Source of the DNA: Zymomonas mobilis subsp. pomaceae ATCC 29192
GTDB taxonomy: Bacteria; Pseudomonadota; Alphaproteobacteria; Sphingomonadales; Sphingomonadaceae
Assembly (NCBI RefSeq): GCF_000218875.1
Contig: NC_015709.1
Coordinates: forward strand, 682,001-746,000
DNA length: 64,000 nucleotides
Direction: 5' to 3'
The notes under the pieces are model-generated. The model was not told the origin of the DNA. It made no database searches and saw nothing but the letters and a program-made list of their open reading frames with translations. Positions within the stretch are counted from its first letter, which is position 1. Every line of letters begins with the position of its first letter. The position numbers and the translations under genes were made by a program. Below, one piece after another: positions 34,044-43,344 of the stretch.

Positions 34044-34061
34044 TCTTTCTTGGAAGAAAGA
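34044..34061 (-). terminator. Probable terminator of accA
   Basis: A perfect eight-bp stem TCTTTCTT/AAGAAAGA with a two-base centre begins right after the accA stop. On the minus strand a run of seven T residues follows about nine bases later. The A/T content of the stem and the offset of the T-run lower certainty. Confidence 0.5.
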
Positions 34062-35003
34062 TTATCCCCCAATATCCAAGAATTTTTTACGACGCATACT
34101 CCGTAAGGCTTGTGCATCCAAAGGGGTCAAAAAGGCAAGTTCCTGAAGAATAGCTACTTTAAGCGCCGCTATGGCTGCAACAGGTTCGCGATGCGCGCCG
34201 CCAACAGGTTCCAAGACAATACGATCGACAATACCTAATCCGTAAAGATCGGTTGCTGTCATTTTCATCGCGGTTGCCGCATCACTCGCTTTTTCAGCCG
34301 CACGCCATAAAATAGATGCACAGCCTTCCGGTGAAATCACAGAATAAACGGCATGTTCAAACATCAAAAGACGATTAGCGGCTGCAATCGCGATAGCACC
34401 CCCTGAGCCCCCTTCACCAACGATAATAGAAAGCAAGGGTACCCCAATTGACAAACAGGTTTCAGTCGATCGGGCAATCGCCTCAGCTTGACCGCGTTCT
34501 TCTGCATCAACCCCCGGAAAGGCTCCAGAGGTATCAACCAATGTAACGACTGGAAGGTTGAATCTATCAGCCATTTTCATCAATCTGATGGCTTTTCGAT
34601 AGCCTTCCGGTCTGGCCATGCCAAAATTATGCTTAATCCGGCTTTCGGTATCGTTGCCTTTTTCCTGACCAATAATCATCACACGCTGATTGTTAATCCG
34701 CGCTAACCCACCGATGATAGCCGGATCTTCACCAAAAAGACGATCCCCCGCCAAAGGGATAAAGTCATCGCAAAGCGCTTTGATATAATCGTGGAAATGA
34801 GGACGTTCGGGATGGCGTGCTACCTGCGTCTTTTGCCACGGAGTAAGATGGGCATAGGTATCGCGTAATAGCTTTTGCACCTTGCTTTCGAGATCAGAAA
34901 TCTCGCGCTCAAGATCCATTTCATCCGAAGTGACTTTACGGAGTTCGGCAATGCGTGCCTGTAACTCAGCCACTGGTTTTTCAAAGTCGAGATAGGAAAC
35001 CAT
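34062..35003 (-). CDS. accA: Acetyl-CoA carboxylase carboxyltransferase subunit alpha
   Basis: AccA is one half of the carboxyltransferase that moves CO2 from biotin to acetyl-CoA to make malonyl-CoA for fatty acid synthesis. The 313-residue protein shows the family landmarks KNQ-like [48 protein letters not shown] and [20 protein letters not shown]. Length is typical. It follows xerD by ten bases. Its partner accD lies about 12 kb away next to trpA. Confidence 0.97.
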   Translation of the reverse strand: MVSYLDFEKPVAELQARIAELRKVTSDEMDLEREISDLESKVQKLLRDTYAHLTPWQKTQVARHPERPHFHDYIKALCDDFIPLAGDRLFGEDPAIIGGLARINNQRVMIIGQEKGNDTESRIKHNFGMARPEGYRKAIRLMKMADRFNLPVVTLVDTSGAFPGVDAEERGQAEAIARSTETCLSIGVPLLSIIVGEGGSGGAIAIAAANRLLMFEHAVYSVISPEGCASILWRAAEKASDAATAMKMTATDLYGLGIVDRIVLEPVGGAHREPVAAIAALKVAILQELAFLTPLDAQALRSMRRKKFLDIGG

Positions 35004-35013
35004 TGTTTCGCGG

Positions 35014-35937
35014 TTAAGCCGGGTTTACAGCGACGTCAACGAGCGGATGACGCGTGTTGACTAATTCGACTAATTTTCGGCTATCTACATGCGTATAAAT
35101 TTGCGTGGTAGTAATATCCGCATGGCCTAATAATAACTGCAAGACTCGCAAATCCGCGCCTCCTTCTAATAAATGCGTAGCAAAAGCATGGCGTAAGACA
35201 TGAGGGCTTACTCTTTCACGGGGTAAATCGGCCTCTACCGCTAAAGCTTTGATTAACTGATAGAGCCTAATACGGCTAATATGCCCTTTACCTGATGGAA
35301 AAAGCCATAGACTTTTTGCCGGTACGTGTATTAACCATGCTGCAATAGCTTCTGTAGCTCTGTCTGATACCGGTACTAAACGCTCACGTTCTCCCTTCCC
35401 CTTCAAAATAAGAAAGGGCTGTTTTCGTTTAAATGCCTGTTTTGGCAAAGAAACAAGCTCGCTTGCTCTTAAGCCGGAACCATAAAGCAATTCGACCAAA
35501 GCAATCAACCGTAACGTCGCAGGCGAAGGGTCAAGACAACGGCGTTGATCTAAAACGGTAAACAAGCGATCGACTTCTTCGACGGTCAGAATCTTGGGTA
35601 AAACCCGTGCAATGCCCGATTGGGGTAATGCCGCCGAAGGATCATCAGAACGAAAGCCTTCTTCTACCAAAAAAGCATAAAAATGCTTTAATGCCGCCGA
35701 TTTTCGAGCAACAGTATTTCGCGCATAGCGAGACCAGGCTTCTCCCAAACGCAAAAGATCATCACTCTCTGCCTGCACCAACCCTTTTTCTATCTGTTCA
35801 GAAGCCAACCGTAGATCACTGCCATACGCCATCAATGTATTGGGAGAAGATCCGACTTCTGCCGACATCATTTCTAGAAAACGGGCAATAAGCGCCCTAT
35901 CTAACGATAAGGATTCGTTTTTTTGGGCCTCTGTCAT
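35014..35937 (-). CDS. xerD: Site-specific tyrosine recombinase XerD
   Basis: XerD with XerC resolves chromosome dimers at dif. The 307-residue protein has an N-terminal SAM-like core-binding domain and the full catalytic set: Arg157 in GSGLRASEL, Lys181 in LKGKGERER, His246 and Arg249 in SPHVLRHAF, His272 in LLGHADI, and nucleophile Tyr281 in TTTQIYTHV. Length and placement beside accA in a housekeeping block argue for a cellular Xer protein, not a mobile-element integrase. XerC versus XerD cannot be settled with full certainty by eye. Confidence 0.9.
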   Translation of the reverse strand: MTEAQKNESLSLDRALIARFLEMMSAEVGSSPNTLMAYGSDLRLASEQIEKGLVQAESDDLLRLGEAWSRYARNTVARKSAALKHFYAFLVEEGFRSDDPSAALPQSGIARVLPKILTVEEVDRLFTVLDQRRCLDPSPATLRLIALVELLYGSGLRASELVSLPKQAFKRKQPFLILKGKGERERLVPVSDRATEAIAAWLIHVPAKSLWLFPSGKGHISRIRLYQLIKALAVEADLPRERVSPHVLRHAFATHLLEGGADLRVLQLLLGHADITTTQIYTHVDSRKLVELVNTRHPLVDVAVNPA

Positions 35938-36001
35938 CCGGCTATCTTCAGTTTAGAAGAGAATATTTCTAAAAATTGCTGTATCATTATTCTATATAAT
36001 T

Positions 36002-37726
36002 CTATGTCCGGCTCATCATTTCAGCCGCTATCATCCGTGCTTCGCTATCGAGGCCGACATTCTCCATAGCGGCTAGCATATGATAAAAAGAAGAGGGTGC
36101 TACCATACGCCAAGGGCGATTTTGCATCCCAATAGCTACTAATAACGCTACTGTTGCAGGCGCATGATGCAACGAAGCCCGATCCAAAGCCGCAATCCAA
36201 CCATTATGATCTGAAAAAGAAAGGTCGTAATGCTGTTGTAACCATGCACTATCCTCTTGATTGATTCGTTTTAAGGCTGCCAGTGCAGCAATGGCCATTT
36301 GAGCGCGCCATGGATCATTACGGCTACTCCGTTCTATAAAACCACGAACGCGATTACGGCTGAAATCAACCACTGGATCGGGGGCACCAATCGCTAATAA
36401 TATCCAAGACGAATCGCTCTCTTCCTCCGGCATTGCTTTGACAACTGATGCCCATCGCGAGGCTGCCCGATCAAAACCAGCCGAAAGCATCGAGGCTACT
36501 AGATGCGGTATCACAGTATGATAGGACGAGGACGGCGATATATAGCTAGCGGCGCGGGCAGTTAAAATCATACCTGCATAATGATCATCGGCTTCATTTC
36601 CTGCAGCAATAAGCGATTCAACCGCTTTTACCCGATTATCGGCATACCGATCAGTATAAGCCTGTTTCAGGTTAGGCACATCTTCGGAAATCGTAGTATC
36701 ATTAGCATCATGATCGCTATCATTGCTGGTTAAGGAAGAATAAAAATCTACTAGGGCCGCATTAGAAAAGACCCCAGAAACCGCAGCTTTTCGGACAGCG
36801 CCTAATCGGGCTTTGATGGGCAACATCGCCGCGCGTGCCATAAAAGAGGCAAAAGCAGGATTAACCCCATTATAAAGATAGTCAGGTAAAACAACACCCG
36901 CAGCCGTTGCCATACCATAACGCCAAAAGGTCAGATGACCTATATCGTTACGCCCAATATGGATGCTGTGATCGTCATGGCTGCCCACAATCGCAATTTT
37001 TTGCGCTAGCCGCCGATCAGTTTGATCACCCTTATAATTCGCACGACTGAATAACCAACTGGAAAGCGCCCCTTCACCACTAAGACCTGCACAAAGGGCT
37101 TTGACCAAAGTTTCGTTAATATCCTTAATATCAGTATTATCATGGAGCAAAGGCAACAACGGACATAAACCCGCAGGATCGGCAGTGGCTAAAATAGTAT
37201 GGAGGGTAGCCTCTAATAGGGCATTATTAGAAGTAGAAAGGCCTGTTTGTTGAAGAATATCACTCTGTTGAACCAGCGCCCGCGCAGCATCAGCCTCCCC
37301 TAATTGTAATAAAAGTTCAGAACGCGCGGCTACCCACGCTTGAGCCTCAACTGATTTTGGGGTTCCAACTTTTAGCAATAAAGCCCGACGTAGCGTAATT
37401 TCTGCCCAACGTGAGGCCAAAGGCGTATCGACATGTTGCATCAAGGCTATTAAATAGCGACCGGAAAAATCGCCCCAACCCGCTTGTAAATTACCCGCTT
37501 TTTGACGTGTAATCAGACCGGTTGCGGCTGAATAGGGATAAAATCCTTCTTTTTTTTCAATTTTTTCTTTTTTTTCTATCCTAATAGGATGTTTTAACGC
37601 ATTAACTGAATAAGGCGATAAAGATGCAGCATGGCTCTGTGCAAAACAGGCGTCAGTTGCTATGCCTCCGACCAGTATCAAAAATGACAGGAAGAAAACC
37701 CATTGCCGCCGATAATGAACAGCCAT
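36002..37726 (-). CDS. Exported protein of unknown function
   Basis: I do not recognise this gene. From the chosen ATG it encodes 574 residues starting with a signal peptide (MAVHYRRQWVFFLSFLILVG, then ending near ACFAQ). The frame is open 20 codons further upstream from an ATG that overlaps the small upstream ORF, so translational coupling is possible. The mature part is long, helix-rich and Ala/Leu-rich (for example LLQLGEADAARALVQQSDIL), suggestive of TPR- or solenoid-like repeats, with no catalytic motif I can see. It is periplasmic or outer-membrane associated, and lies between xerD and the divergent aroK. Confidence 0.6.
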   Translation of the reverse strand: MAVHYRRQWVFFLSFLILVGGIATDACFAQSHAASLSPYSVNALKHPIRIEKKEKIEKKEGFYPYSAATGLITRQKAGNLQAGWGDFSGRYLIALMQHVDTPLASRWAEITLRRALLLKVGTPKSVEAQAWVAARSELLLQLGEADAARALVQQSDILQQTGLSTSNNALLEATLHTILATADPAGLCPLLPLLHDNTDIKDINETLVKALCAGLSGEGALSSWLFSRANYKGDQTDRRLAQKIAIVGSHDDHSIHIGRNDIGHLTFWRYGMATAAGVVLPDYLYNGVNPAFASFMARAAMLPIKARLGAVRKAAVSGVFSNAALVDFYSSLTSNDSDHDANDTTISEDVPNLKQAYTDRYADNRVKAVESLIAAGNEADDHYAGMILTARAASYISPSSSYHTVIPHLVASMLSAGFDRAASRWASVVKAMPEEESDSSWILLAIGAPDPVVDFSRNRVRGFIERSSRNDPWRAQMAIAALAALKRINQEDSAWLQQHYDLSFSDHNGWIAALDRASLHHAPATVALLVAIGMQNRPWRMVAPSSFYHMLAAMENVGLDSEARMIAAEMMSRT

Positions 37727-37766
37727 GGGTCTCATTCCCTTTTTTGCCTGATTTGGAAGGGCTATC

Positions 37767-37904
37767 TTAATGGGCAAGAACGTCATTACCGACGTTTTTT
37801 TCTATAGACCGAATCGGAACTTCAAAATGCATGAAGCCGAGGCTGAGAAAGCCGACAATCAATATCAATATGATTACCGACAAGAAAGCGCGTAAAATTG
37901 TCAT
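37767..37904 (-). CDS. Small single-span membrane protein, 45 residues
   Basis: An ATG preceded by GGGGAG opens a 45-residue frame: a basic start (MTILRAF), one strong membrane span (LSVIILILIVGFLSLGFMHF) and a short charged tail ending DVLAH. It lies just upstream of the exported unknown protein, and an alternative start of that gene overlaps its end by 20 bases. Good ribosome-binding site, a clean membrane profile and coupling make it likely real. No family is recognised. Confidence 0.55.
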   Translation of the reverse strand: MTILRAFLSVIILILIVGFLSLGFMHFEVPIRSIEKNVGNDVLAH

Positions 37905-37996
37905 ATCACTCCCCAAAAGTCAGCAAAATTCACTAACTTATTCATCAACCTAGGTAATTGTGTAATCTCATTTCTTTCGTGTATAGCGTCTTGGCC

Positions 37997-38530
37997 ATGC
38001 TGCAAAGCCCTTCTTCTCATCCTTATCCACGCACAATTACCTTGATCGGTATGATGGGCGTTGGCAAGTCCACTATTGGCCGTCGTCTGGCCTGTCGTCT
38101 TAACATGCCTTTTTCAGATTCTGATATAGAAATCGAAGAGGCCGCTGGACAGACCATTAGTGAGATATTTGCCCGTTTTGGTGAATCCCATTTTCGTGAT
38201 GGGGAGCGCCGTGTTATCTCACGTCTTATTGCGGGTGAGCCTAAAATCCTAGCCGTTGGTGGAGGTGCCTTCATGGATGAAGAAACCCGCCAGCTCGTTT
38301 TAGAAAAAACACTCGCTATATGGATCAAGGCCGATGTCGATGTATTAGCCGAACGAATCACTAAGCGAGAAGATCGGCCTTTATTGATAGGGCATGATAT
38401 TCGAACCCGACTTCAGGAACTGGCTGCAGTCAGGGATAAATTTTATGCGATGGCGCCGTTGCATGTATGGACTGGGGCGCAACCGCATGAAGAAATGGTG
38501 GATGCAATTATGATGGCTTTACCGCGATGA
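37997..38530 (+). CDS. aroK: Shikimate kinase
   Basis: Shikimate kinase phosphorylates shikimate at O3 in aromatic amino acid synthesis. The protein has Walker A GMMGVGKS, the shikimate-binding DSDIEIEEAAG and a GGGAFMDEETR loop, and a lid with REDRPLL. From the ATG at 37997 it has 177 residues; an in-frame ATG at 37958 would add 13 residues of non-family sequence, and neither has a strong ribosome-binding site. It overlaps aroB by four bases. Confidence 0.94.
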   Translation: MLQSPSSHPYPRTITLIGMMGVGKSTIGRRLACRLNMPFSDSDIEIEEAAGQTISEIFARFGESHFRDGERRVISRLIAGEPKILAVGGGAFMDEETRQLVLEKTLAIWIKADVDVLAERITKREDRPLLIGHDIRTRLQELAAVRDKFYAMAPLHVWTGAQPHEEMVDAIMMALPR

Positions 38531-39666
38531 TGAAAGAAACGCTTGATATAACCTCTGTGCCCATTGATCTTGGCAGTCACAGCTATAAAATCGATATTGG
38601 AGCTGGTCTTTTTCAATCAGCGGGTTCGATTTTACAGCCTTATACCCGCCAAAATCGTTTAGTTGTCATTACTGACGAAAATGTAGCACGGTGCCAGCTC
38701 CCTGAATTGGAAAAGGCTCTGAATAACGCTGACATTACAGTAGATGCGATCATTTTACCCGCGGGGGAAAGCACAAAAAGCTGGCATCATTTAGCAGAAC
38801 TGTGTGATCAATTGATTCGTCGGGGTATTGAACGCCGCGATGCGATTGTGGCTCTGGGTGGCGGCGTTATTGGCGATTTGGTAGGTTTTGCGGCTGCTAT
38901 CTTGAAACGGGGTTGTCGGTTTATTCAGATTCCGACCAGTCTTTTAGCGCAAGTGGATTCTTCTGTCGGGGGTAAAACCGCTATTAACTGTGAAGCGGGT
39001 AAGAATCTGATCGGTGCTTTTCATCAACCAGTTTTTGTGCTGATTGATCCTAACGCACTTGATACTTTACCGATCCGTCAGGTTCGGGCTGGTTACGGCG
39101 AAGTTATTAAATATGGCCTGATTGATGACGCTGCATTTTTTGAGTGGTGTGAACAATATGGCACAGATTTAATTTCTGGCGATAAGGCTGCCCGTCATTA
39201 TGCCATTGAGCACAGTATTCGCGCCAAAGCGGCTATCGTCGCAGAAGATGAAAAAGAATTAAGCGGGAAACGGGCGCTTCTTAATCTGGGCCATACTTTT
39301 GGCCATGCCTTAGAGGCAGATACTGGATTTTCTGAAAAATTATTTCATGGTGAAGCTGTGGCCGCCGGTTCTGCTTTGGCCTTCGGTTTTTCAGCAGTGA
39401 AAAACTTGGCACCTAAAGAGGATGCGGCACGGGTAATTCATCATTTAAGGGTTATGGGGCTTCCCGCCAGTTTGGAAGAGGCAGGTGTGAAGGCCTCCGG
39501 TAAAGAACTGGTGGCCCATATGATGCACGACAAAAAGATGGAGGGCGGACAGCTTCCATTCTTATTAGTACAGGGTATCGGCCAAACTTTTCTTGATCGG
39601 CACGTTAATCTCGATGAAGTGGCGCGTTTTCTGGATAGTGATATCGCCCGTAGAGGGGAAATCTAA
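38527..39666 (+). CDS. aroB: 3-Dehydroquinate synthase
   Basis: AroB makes 3-dehydroquinate from DAHP, the second step of the shikimate pathway, using NAD and a metal ion. The 379-residue protein shows the NAD-binding PAGESTKSWHHL and GGGVIGDLVGFAAAILKRG, then PTSLLAQVDSSVGGKTAIN and metal-ligand regions YGEVIKYGLI and NLGHTFGHALEADT, with FHGEAVAAG. All key features are present. It is coupled to aroK by an ATGA overlap and ends before a terminator. Confidence 0.97.
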   Translation: MMKETLDITSVPIDLGSHSYKIDIGAGLFQSAGSILQPYTRQNRLVVITDENVARCQLPELEKALNNADITVDAIILPAGESTKSWHHLAELCDQLIRRGIERRDAIVALGGGVIGDLVGFAAAILKRGCRFIQIPTSLLAQVDSSVGGKTAINCEAGKNLIGAFHQPVFVLIDPNALDTLPIRQVRAGYGEVIKYGLIDDAAFFEWCEQYGTDLISGDKAARHYAIEHSIRAKAAIVAEDEKELSGKRALLNLGHTFGHALEADTGFSEKLFHGEAVAAGSALAFGFSAVKNLAPKEDAARVIHHLRVMGLPASLEEAGVKASGKELVAHMMHDKKMEGGQLPFLLVQGIGQTFLDRHVNLDEVARFLDSDIARRGEI

Positions 39667-39703
39667 ACAAAGCGCACAAATTTCCCCATATGCCTTTGTT
39701 TTG

Positions 39704-39734
39704 TGCCGTTTGATCTGTTTTTGATTAAACGGCA
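39704..39734 (+). terminator. Bidirectional terminator after aroB
   Basis: Arms TGCCGTTT and AAACGGCA (eight bp) flank a T-rich loop. It lies in the 116-base gap between aroB and the convergent DUF423 gene, so it may serve both. There is no long T-run on the plus strand. Confidence 0.55.
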
Positions 39735-39782
39735 TATTATTCTCATAGTGAATATTTTAATATTGAATCTGATCTTCTTTAT

Positions 39783-40145
39783 TTATTCTGCTTTCGGCTT
39801 TGTATACCATGCTGAATAGGCTACTGCGAACCAACCCAAAATCATCAGAAAACCCCCAATCGGGGCAAAATGCGCCAGAAATTTTGGTGCACCAAAGGCT
39901 AATGCATAAAGCGTAAAAGAAAAAATGCCGGAGCCTACTAAAAGAAGAATAGCAGGACAGCGGGCTGAAATTTTAGTTTGAACGGCTATAACGGCTACAG
40001 CATGGATTAACTGAAACTCAGCGCCGGTTTTCATCCAGTTTGCCGCTTGCACGTGACCTTGAAAGGCATGAGCGCCAGCCGCACCCGCAGCGACAGCTAA
40101 AGCTGCAAATAAGGCAGCAAGGGTGATAATCGGCTCTCGTTTCAT
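39783..40145 (-). CDS. DUF423 family inner-membrane protein
   Basis: The 120-residue protein has four hydrophobic spans and the family pattern AAGAAGAHAF near the start, FQLIHAVAVIA in the middle and FTLYALA followed by FAPIGGFLMILGWF near the end, as in E. coli YgdD. The function of the family is not established. The gene lies 31 bases after the IscU-like gene in the same orientation and converges on aroB. Confidence 0.88.
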   Translation of the reverse strand: MKREPIITLAALFAALAVAAGAAGAHAFQGHVQAANWMKTGAEFQLIHAVAVIAVQTKISARCPAILLLVGSGIFSFTLYALAFGAPKFLAHFAPIGGFLMILGWFAVAYSAWYTKPKAE

Positions 40146-40176
40146 CGTTAAGCACCCTTAATGTTCATTTGAGCCT

Positions 40177-40635
40177 CTATAAAGACTCGAGCTTTTCTAT
40201 TTCCATCTTAGAAGCAATAGCGGTTTCAAAAGCAGCAATAGCGGCGTCGAAAGGCAAACAAATGGCTCCATGGCGACCGGTGTGGGGACGGGCAGGCTCA
40301 AAAATCATCAGACCCGGCCATGTACCACTATCGGGACGAATGCCCGCTAAAAAATCAGCCAAGGCCTGACGGGCGGTTTTAATTTCGTCTAAAGAACGGC
40401 CTATAATATGTTGGCCTAGTAAAGCCGCAGAAGCTTGGCCTAAAGCGCAAGCGGATACATCCATACCGACAGCCGTAATTTTTTCATCTCTATCAATACA
40501 GATGTCAAAATCTATATGACTACCACAAATAGGGGCACGTTTTTTTGCCCGTCCATCCGCCTTTTCCAATCGATCTTCATAAGGAATGGATGTGGCTAGC
40601 CGAAGAATATCGCGGGTATAAAGCGTTTCTGCCAT
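40177..40635 (-). CDS. IscU/NifU-like iron-sulfur cluster scaffold protein
   Basis: The 152-residue protein resembles the NifU N-terminal/IscU fold. Three cysteines fall at the scaffold positions: PICGSHIDF, SACALGQASAALLGQ and RHGAICLPFDA. It would assemble or hand on Fe-S clusters. The protein is more diverged than IscU itself and no isc or suf gene is adjacent, so it may be a stand-alone scaffold-family protein with another role. It is followed by the DUF423 gene. Confidence 0.82.
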   Translation of the reverse strand: MAETLYTRDILRLATSIPYEDRLEKADGRAKKRAPICGSHIDFDICIDRDEKITAVGMDVSACALGQASAALLGQHIIGRSLDEIKTARQALADFLAGIRPDSGTWPGLMIFEPARPHTGRHGAICLPFDAAIAAFETAIASKMEIEKLESL

Positions 40636-40826
40636 GGTAAACCTATAGATAAGCAGACCGAAAAGCGATCTATCTGTTATCAGTTTAACGAATTTTGGTA
40701 ATTCTGCCCATAGGGTGAGATAATTTTCTGTCTGTTATTTTAATCATTTAAGAGAAAAAACAGGCTTATTTCCTCTAAAAATAGCCCTTAAACCAACCAG
40801 GCCAACAAGAAATTGGATACGCATTT

Positions 40827-41558
40827 TTAGCTGGAATGTCCTAAAGAATGAGGCGTCATCTTTTTCTTAACAGGCGGTGATGAGGTAGAAATATCTTGAT
40901 CTTCAGGGGTGCACTCTCCCTCTTCAGCGAAAAATAAGTCTTCAAGATGTGTTCTCATTAATCGCTTTTGAGAGGCAATCACTTTATCCGAAGGCCAACC
41001 ATCATTCTTTTCTTCCTGCCCTGATTGTCTAATCTGACTGCCCAGCCAAAGCGGATCAGGAAAACCGGTATAATCCAAAATAGCGGAACTGCCGCTTTTT
41101 AACCATGGATAGCTAACAGCTGACGCTAACCATAAAGGCGGGCGATGTTTATAATTTTTAGAAAAGGTAGAGTTTGCCAGTATAACCATTAGAAAAAGAC
41201 ATTCGGCAATAATAGCGCCTTTTATCAATCCAAACCCACCCCCCAAAACTCGATCAGGAAAGGCGAGAAAAGAACGTCGAACTTTAGCCCCGATATTATC
41301 AGATAACCATTGTCCTAGAAAATAAACAACGACAAACAGTAAAACAAAGGCTATCAGACTAGAACCGAAAATACCGACACCAAGCCAGCGGTGAAGTTGG
41401 CTTGCAACGGCGATATGCCCCATTCTGACAGCGATAATAGCCGCTATCCATGAAAAAAGGGATAAAGCAGCGCCGATAAAACCACGCCAAAATCCCATAA
41501 AAGCAGTTATAACTAATAAAGCCATAACCATTAAATCAACTGGATGAAAATTGGCCAT
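40827..41558 (-). CDS. cvpA: CvpA family membrane protein
   Basis: CvpA proteins are inner-membrane proteins first linked to colicin V production, more recently to envelope homeostasis. From the ATG that shares one base with the radA stop (TAATG) the product is 243 residues. It has four to five membrane spans, with the CvpA opening HPVDLMVMALLVITAFMGFW and RGFIGAALSLFSWIAAII, then FLGQWLSDN. The last 80 residues are hydrophilic and acidic and vary within the family. The frame is open nine codons further into radA, an unlikely start. Confidence 0.88.
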   Translation of the reverse strand: MANFHPVDLMVMALLVITAFMGFWRGFIGAALSLFSWIAAIIAVRMGHIAVASQLHRWLGVGIFGSSLIAFVLLFVVVYFLGQWLSDNIGAKVRRSFLAFPDRVLGGGFGLIKGAIIAECLFLMVILANSTFSKNYKHRPPLWLASAVSYPWLKSGSSAILDYTGFPDPLWLGSQIRQSGQEEKNDGWPSDKVIASQKRLMRTHLEDLFFAEEGECTPEDQDISTSSPPVKKKMTPHSLGHSS

Positions 41559-42925
41559 TAACGTCCTAGTAAATGATCGACACACGCACCAAGCGTAGAA
41601 AAAGAAGAAACAGCGATATTGTCAACTGTTTCACCAATTTTAGGCGCCATAGCCTTAGAAAAACCTAATTTGGCCGCCTCTCGCAATCGAAGCCGGCTGT
41701 GCGCAACAGGACGAATTTCCCCGGATAGAGCTATTTCACCAAAAGCTACGGTATCAGAAGAAACAGGGCGTTCCGCCAAGGCAGAAATCAATGCCACGGC
41801 CACCGCAAGATCAGCCGCAGGGTCAGTCACCCGATAGCCGCCAGCGACATTCAAATAAACTTCAGCGGACGAAAAATTAAGGCCACAACGGGCTTCTAAA
41901 ACGGCCAAAATCATCGCCAGACGTCCCGAATCCCATCCGACGACGGCACGTCTTGGGGTGGCTCCACTGGAAAGCCGCACCGTCAATGCCTGCATCTCAA
42001 CCAGAACTGGACGAATCCCTTCCATAGCTGGAAAGACGATCGCCCCGCTCATATTTTCATCTCTTGAGGTTAAAAACAAACTGCTGGGGTTGGTGACTTC
42101 AGAAAGGCCTTCCTCGGCCATTGAAAAAACGCCAATTTCTTCAGTGCCACCAAAACGGTTTTTAGTCGTCCGCAAAATTCGGTATTGGTGACTACGTTCA
42201 CCTTCAAAACTTAAAACCGTATCCACCATATGTTCCAAGACACGGGGGCCTGCAATGGCACCATCTTTCGTGACATGACCAACCAGAATTAAAGCTACGC
42301 CCGCTTCTTTTGCAAAACGAATCAATTCTTGAGAGGACGCCCGAACTTGACTGACGGTTCCCGGAGCCCCTTCGATCATATCCGAATACATGGTCTGAAT
42401 AGAATCGATTATCAGGAAATCAATGGCAGGTAGTTGTTCTAAGGTCGCCAGAATATCACGCACTGAAGACGCGGCGGCTAATTGAACAGGGGCTTGTCCA
42501 AAACCTAAACGCTTTGCACGCAGTCGTATTTGATCGACTGCCTCTTCACCGGATATATAAACCACCTTTTTATTGGCTAGAGCCAAACGAACAGCAGCTT
42601 GTAATAACAGGGTTGATTTACCAATCCCCGGATCACCACCAATCAAGGTAGCAGATCCTGCAACAAAGCCTCCTCCTAAGACCCTGTCAAATTCGGCAAT
42701 TTCTGTTACCATTCGGTCAGGAAGGGGCTGATCTGTATCAAGATTGCCAAGCATGACAAGGTTACCACCACTTCGGAGGTTGTGGCGGGTTGAAAAAGGC
42801 GTTTTTGGCGCAATTTTTTCTTCAACCAAGCTGTTCCATGCACCACAATCGACGCATTGCCCCTGCCATTTCGTGGCAACTGCGCCACAAGATTGACAGA
42901 TATATCGTTTCTGTTGTCGAGCCAT
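41558..42925 (-). CDS. radA: DNA repair protein RadA
   Basis: RadA is a RecA-related ATPase that promotes branch migration in recombination repair. The 455-residue protein has the N-terminal C4 zinc finger (Cys10, Cys13, Cys24, Cys27), Walker A GDPGIGKS at residues 97-104, the RadA signature KNRFG and a C-terminal Lon-like domain with GGYRVTDPAADLAVAVALIS. Length is typical. It is translationally coupled to cvpA. Confidence 0.97.
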   Translation of the reverse strand: MARQQKRYICQSCGAVATKWQGQCVDCGAWNSLVEEKIAPKTPFSTRHNLRSGGNLVMLGNLDTDQPLPDRMVTEIAEFDRVLGGGFVAGSATLIGGDPGIGKSTLLLQAAVRLALANKKVVYISGEEAVDQIRLRAKRLGFGQAPVQLAAASSVRDILATLEQLPAIDFLIIDSIQTMYSDMIEGAPGTVSQVRASSQELIRFAKEAGVALILVGHVTKDGAIAGPRVLEHMVDTVLSFEGERSHQYRILRTTKNRFGGTEEIGVFSMAEEGLSEVTNPSSLFLTSRDENMSGAIVFPAMEGIRPVLVEMQALTVRLSSGATPRRAVVGWDSGRLAMILAVLEARCGLNFSSAEVYLNVAGGYRVTDPAADLAVAVALISALAERPVSSDTVAFGEIALSGEIRPVAHSRLRLREAAKLGFSKAMAPKIGETVDNIAVSSFSTLGACVDHLLGR

Positions 42926-43015
42926 GGTTTTTCATACGAACATAAAGCGAACATGACAAGTAATCGTGCTATTTTGACCTTGCTTGATGAAAAACAATAA
43001 GAGAGGATGTTCGGT

Positions 43016-43330
43016 ATGCAATTCTTACGTACAATGTTCGCGGCGGTTTTGTTCGCCATTTTCCTTACTTTTTGTGCTAGCAATTATAATGTTTCCGTTA
43101 AACTTCAGATGTGGCCGGGATGGGAAGCTGATATTAATGTCGTTCTTTTATTACTCATTGTCTTTTTAATTGGCCTGATGCCCGCCCTACTTTATCATAG
43201 TGCATCTCGCTGGAATTGGCGGCGAAGGATTGACAAGCTTAATCGTCAGATTGAAGATATGCAGCCAGAAAACCCGCCGTTAGTGACGCCGCCGTTAGGT
43301 GAAGATGGCACCCCGCGTCCCGGCCAATAG
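43016..43330 (+). CDS. LapA-domain (DUF1049) inner-membrane protein
   Basis: The 104-residue protein has two membrane spans (MQFLRTMFAAVLFAIFLTFC and VVLLLLIVFLIGLMPALLYH), then a basic segment WRRRIDKLNRQIEDM and a Pro-rich tail. This fits the LapA domain, seen in lipopolysaccharide-assembly proteins. The chosen ATG has AGAGGA nine bases before it; an ATG three codons upstream has the site too close. It lies 14 bases before pyrF and is probably co-transcribed. Role in this organism is unknown. Confidence 0.75.
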   Translation: MQFLRTMFAAVLFAIFLTFCASNYNVSVKLQMWPGWEADINVVLLLLIVFLIGLMPALLYHSASRWNWRRRIDKLNRQIEDMQPENPPLVTPPLGEDGTPRPGQ

Positions 43331-43344
43331 AGTTATAATTTACT

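Noticed and set aside
35014-35937. Tyrosine recombinase as a sign of an integrated element
   Set aside because: Length, motifs and housekeeping neighbours fit cellular XerD; no att-like repeats, tRNA or phage genes are near.
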